This document shows positions 14,459 through 16,566 of a DNA stretch of 16,566 nucleotides, piece by piece. Below the pieces are notes generated by a model. The model was given only the letters and a program-made list of their open reading frames with translations, searched no databases and was not told the origin of the DNA. Origin of the DNA: Pseudomonadota bacterium. GTDB lineage: Bacteria; Desulfobacterota; JADFVX01. The position numbers were made by a program, and so were the translations under genes. The DNA lies in the NCBI GenBank assembly GCA_015222555.1, contig JADFVM010000082.1:1-16566 (forward strand), read 5' to 3'. Each line of letters starts with the position of its first letter. Position 1 is the first letter of the stretch.

Positions 14459-16566
14459 CAGGTAAAGACGCCGAAAAAGGATTTTCGGCAGCATTGTTCT
14501 CCCGCCTTTTCAGACACAGGGCTGTCGTTCTTATTACTTCAATCTTCCTTATTTTCCTACTGGCCTTATCCTCAATGGGGATCAAACTGGAAGAGGACAT
14601 CATGGACCTTCTGCCTCTCGACGATCCTGTCGTGCAAAAACACCATGCCGTCCTGAAAGGATTTGACCGCATGGACATGACCTTCTTCGACATTGGAGCG
14701 GAGGAAAATGATGAAACAGCCTCAACGGATGATTTGATCTTTGCTGCAGACAGGCTTGTGGAGCAGCTCTCCTCATCCTCTCTCTTCACCGACATCTATT
14801 ACAAATGGGACGATAACGCCCTCTTTGAAGGATTGAACATGCTAAGAGAGTATCGGGGTGTTCTCTTTACTGAAGAGGATGAAAGAGAAATAGAAAAGCG
14901 ACTTATACCCGAAGAACTTAAGACAACGCTCGGCAACTGGAAAAGGCTGCTCACCGAGACACCGACACCTGTCATTTCACAGGCCTTTTACAGGGATCCT
15001 CTTTCTCTGGACAGCCTGCTGCTGGCCAAGATAACAGCCATGAGAAGTAGTGATACCTCCATTGTTATGGAAAAGGGCCGCATCTTCAGCCAGGACATGA
15101 AACACCTCCTCATTCTGGCCAAGCCCCGCCATGCCGGAACAGACAATAAAAGGGCCACTGAACTTGTCACTTTCATCGATGAGGCCATCAAAAAAATAAC
15201 TTCCACTGACGCGGGGCACAAGCTGCACATAGCCTATCTCGGAAGCCACCGCTTCAGCCTGGACAATTCAACAATGATCAAGGGAGACATTAAACGGACG
15301 ATCTCCATTTCTCTTGCAGCCATTCTAATTCTTTCCCTCCTCGTTTACAGGCGGCCCATTCTTTCTCTCCTCACAGTCTTACCGGCCCTGTTCGGAGCCT
15401 TCTTCGCCTCAGGCATTATCCGGCTTTTCTCTCCTGAAATTTCTGCCATATCTATCGGCTGCGGGGCAATGCTGGCAGGGATCGCCGTCGATTACGGAAT
15501 TCATCTGCTCTTTCATATCGATGAGTCGACAAAATTAGAACATGATGAAAGGGAAATAATAAAGACCCTGGGACGTCTTATGAGGCCACTACTTTTCGGC
15601 GTCTGTACAACGGTGGCGGCCTTTATGAGCCTCCAGATCTCTCTCATGCCGGGCCTGCGCCAACTGGGCCTTTTTGCAGCCCTTGGAATTACCGGCGCCT
15701 TTGTTTTTACCCTATTTGTCCTGCCACTGATCATCCCTAAAAGGGCCGCACGGCCTGAGAGAAAACCGCTGTTCATGGTGACCAATCTCTTTCCACCCTA
15801 CTTCAACTGGATATCAAAAAGCGGAAGACTCCCTCTTTTTTTGATCCTCATCATAACAGTCCTTTCTTTCTACGGTTTGACGGGGCTGGAATTTGAGGGA
15901 GATGTTCAAAAGCTTAATGCGGCCTCCAAGGAGACAAGGAAAGACTGGAAAGAGATTGTAAGTAACTTCGGTTCTGCCATGAGTTCCACATCAGTTGCCG
16001 TAAAGTCAAAAAGGACGGAAGATGCCCTGAAACAAAATGATCTCTTATACGACGAGCTCCTTCGCCTTAAAGAAAAGGGACTTATTTCAGGAATCCAGTC
16101 AGTCTCCAATCTTTTGCCCGGCAAAGAAAAACAGTCTGAAAACAGGCAGCGCTGGTTTAATTTCTGGACAGAAGAACGCCGGGAAAAACTCGGTCGGGAT
16201 ATAGAAACTTCGGCATTAGAGTTACGTATCCGCCCGGAAATATTAAAGAGGGCTTTAACCACCCTCCCAGGAGAAGCGCCTTCGATCCGGATAGACAGAC
16301 TTTTGGATGGATTTACGGGCAATATACTTTCTAACCGTGTTTCCATAAAGGAGGAAGAGACCTTTATCCTGACCAACATCAAACTTAAAGAGTATGAAAA
16401 CTACCAATCTGTCGTACGCTTTGTTGAAAAAAGTGTTCCTGACGCCATAATAACCAATGGTCGTTATTTTGCAGACCACATGGTGAAACTCATCTACAGT
16501 GAATTGAAGCGTTTCGGAGGCTTGGCGATCCTGCTCGTCACTCTCATTATTATCGCCTATCAAAGA
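14455..16566 (+). CDS. MMPL/RND-family exporter, 3' truncated by window edge (ApeM-like)
   Basis: An open frame of 704 codons runs to the right edge without a stop. TM1 is at about residues 22-41. A long periplasmic domain follows (about 42-280), then a cluster of five TM segments (about 282-440). TM4 carries the MMPL hallmark GCGAMLAGIAVDYGIHLLFH with Asp346, the likely proton-relay position. TM7 (about 458-477), a second periplasmic domain and the start of TM8 (about 686-704) complete what is visible; roughly one further TM bundle is expected beyond the window. MMPL proteins move lipids or fatty conjugates across or out of the inner membrane by proton motive force. In APE loci ApeM takes this role with the LolA-like and DUF3261 proteins, encoded directly upstream here. 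The start at ATG 14455 overlaps the lipoprotein stop by 4 nt. Confidence 0.9.
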   Translation, partial: MTGKDAEKGFSAALFSRLFRHRAVVLITSIFLIFLLALSSMGIKLEEDIMDLLPLDDPVVQKHHAVLKGFDRMDMTFFDIGAEENDETASTDDLIFAADRLVEQLSSSSLFTDIYYKWDDNALFEGLNMLREYRGVLFTEEDEREIEKRLIPEELKTTLGNWKRLLTETPTPVISQAFYRDPLSLDSLLLAKITAMRSSDTSIVMEKGRIFSQDMKHLLILAKPRHAGTDNKRATELVTFIDEAIKKITSTDAGHKLHIAYLGSHRFSLDNSTMIKGDIKRTISISLAAILILSLLVYRRPILSLLTVLPALFGAFFASGIIRLFSPEISAISIGCGAMLAGIAVDYGIHLLFHIDESTKLEHDEREIIKTLGRLMRPLLFGVCTTVAAFMSLQISLMPGLRQLGLFAALGITGAFVFTLFVLPLIIPKRAARPERKPLFMVTNLFPPYFNWISKSGRLPLFLILIITVLSFYGLTGLEFEGDVQKLNAASKETRKDWKEIVSNFGSAMSSTSVAVKSKRTEDALKQNDLLYDELLRLKEKGLISGIQSVSNLLPGKEKQSENRQRWFNFWTEERREKLGRDIETSALELRIRPEILKRALTTLPGEAPSIRIDRLLDGFTGNILSNRVSIKEEETFILTNIKLKEYENYQSVVRFVEKSVPDAIITNGRYFADHMVKLIYSELKRFGGLAILLVTLIIIAYQR

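Noticed and set aside
1..16566. A true anammox ladderane cluster
   Set aside because: The second radical SAM protein recalls that family, but no phytoene-desaturase-like or KAS III gene is seen, and the GT2, LolA-like, DUF3261 and MMPL genes match APE loci better.
1..16566. CRISPR array, insertion sequence, tRNA or attachment site
   Set aside because: No regularly spaced repeats, transposase-like frames, terminal inverted repeats or cloverleaf sequences were seen; nearly all of the window is coding.

Overview
The window is one densely packed, entirely plus-strand gene cluster from a Gram-negative bacterium. It shows a type II fatty-acid/polyketide-like lipid pathway of the aryl polyene (APE) kind, with two tandem cobalamin-binding radical SAM enzymes that the classical E. 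coli/Vibrio APE loci (apeA-R, as I recall them) do not have. The Gram-negative assignment rests on a LolA-like carrier, an outer-membrane-type lipoprotein with a lipobox, an LpxL-type acyltransferase and an RND/MMPL transporter. Two oxygen-sensitive enzyme types suggest an anaerobic or microaerobic lifestyle. A deltaproteobacterial (Desulfobacterota-like) source is my best guess, but no marker gene here proves it.

Layout: the 3' end of an acyl carrier protein (ACP) gene (3-110); a PlsC-like acyltransferase (143-889); a PaaK-like adenylate-forming ligase (876-2219); a hairpin-rich 191-nt gap (2220-2410), the only sizeable non-coding stretch; a fused double hot-dog dehydratase (2411-3349); a 4HBT-type thioesterase (3346-3819); a ketosynthase with an intact Cys-His-His triad (3816-4937); a half-length KS-like chain-length-factor candidate (4947-5660); two B12/radical SAM proteins (5657-6901 and 6923-8290); a GT2 glycosyltransferase fused to DUF2062 (8287-9468); an LpxL-like acyltransferase (9461-10402); a complete ACP (10432-10692); a second active ketosynthase (10698-11879); a full-length KS-like protein that has lost all three catalytic residues (11896-12981); then an export set of LolA-like carrier (13024-13734), DUF3261-like lipoprotein (13748-14458) and MMPL exporter (14455 to the window edge, incomplete).

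Inferred working model: the PaaK-like enzyme activates a starter acid and loads it on an ACP or CoA. Two KS/pseudo-KS pairs elongate it, and the double hot-dog protein dehydrates each 3-hydroxy intermediate so that conjugated double bonds accumulate. A ketoreductase is required but is not in the window. The radical SAM/B12 pair modifies the chain or head group by methylation or carbon-carbon chemistry. The glycosyltransferase and acyltransferases attach the chain to a lipid or glycolipid, and the MMPL/LolA/lipoprotein set moves the product to the outer membrane.

Most junctions are 4-14 nt overlaps or gaps under 35 nt, with several GTG and TTG starts behind strong Shine-Dalgarno sites, so the cluster is probably one or two long operons with translational coupling. 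No mobile element, CRISPR array, tRNA or rRNA was seen.
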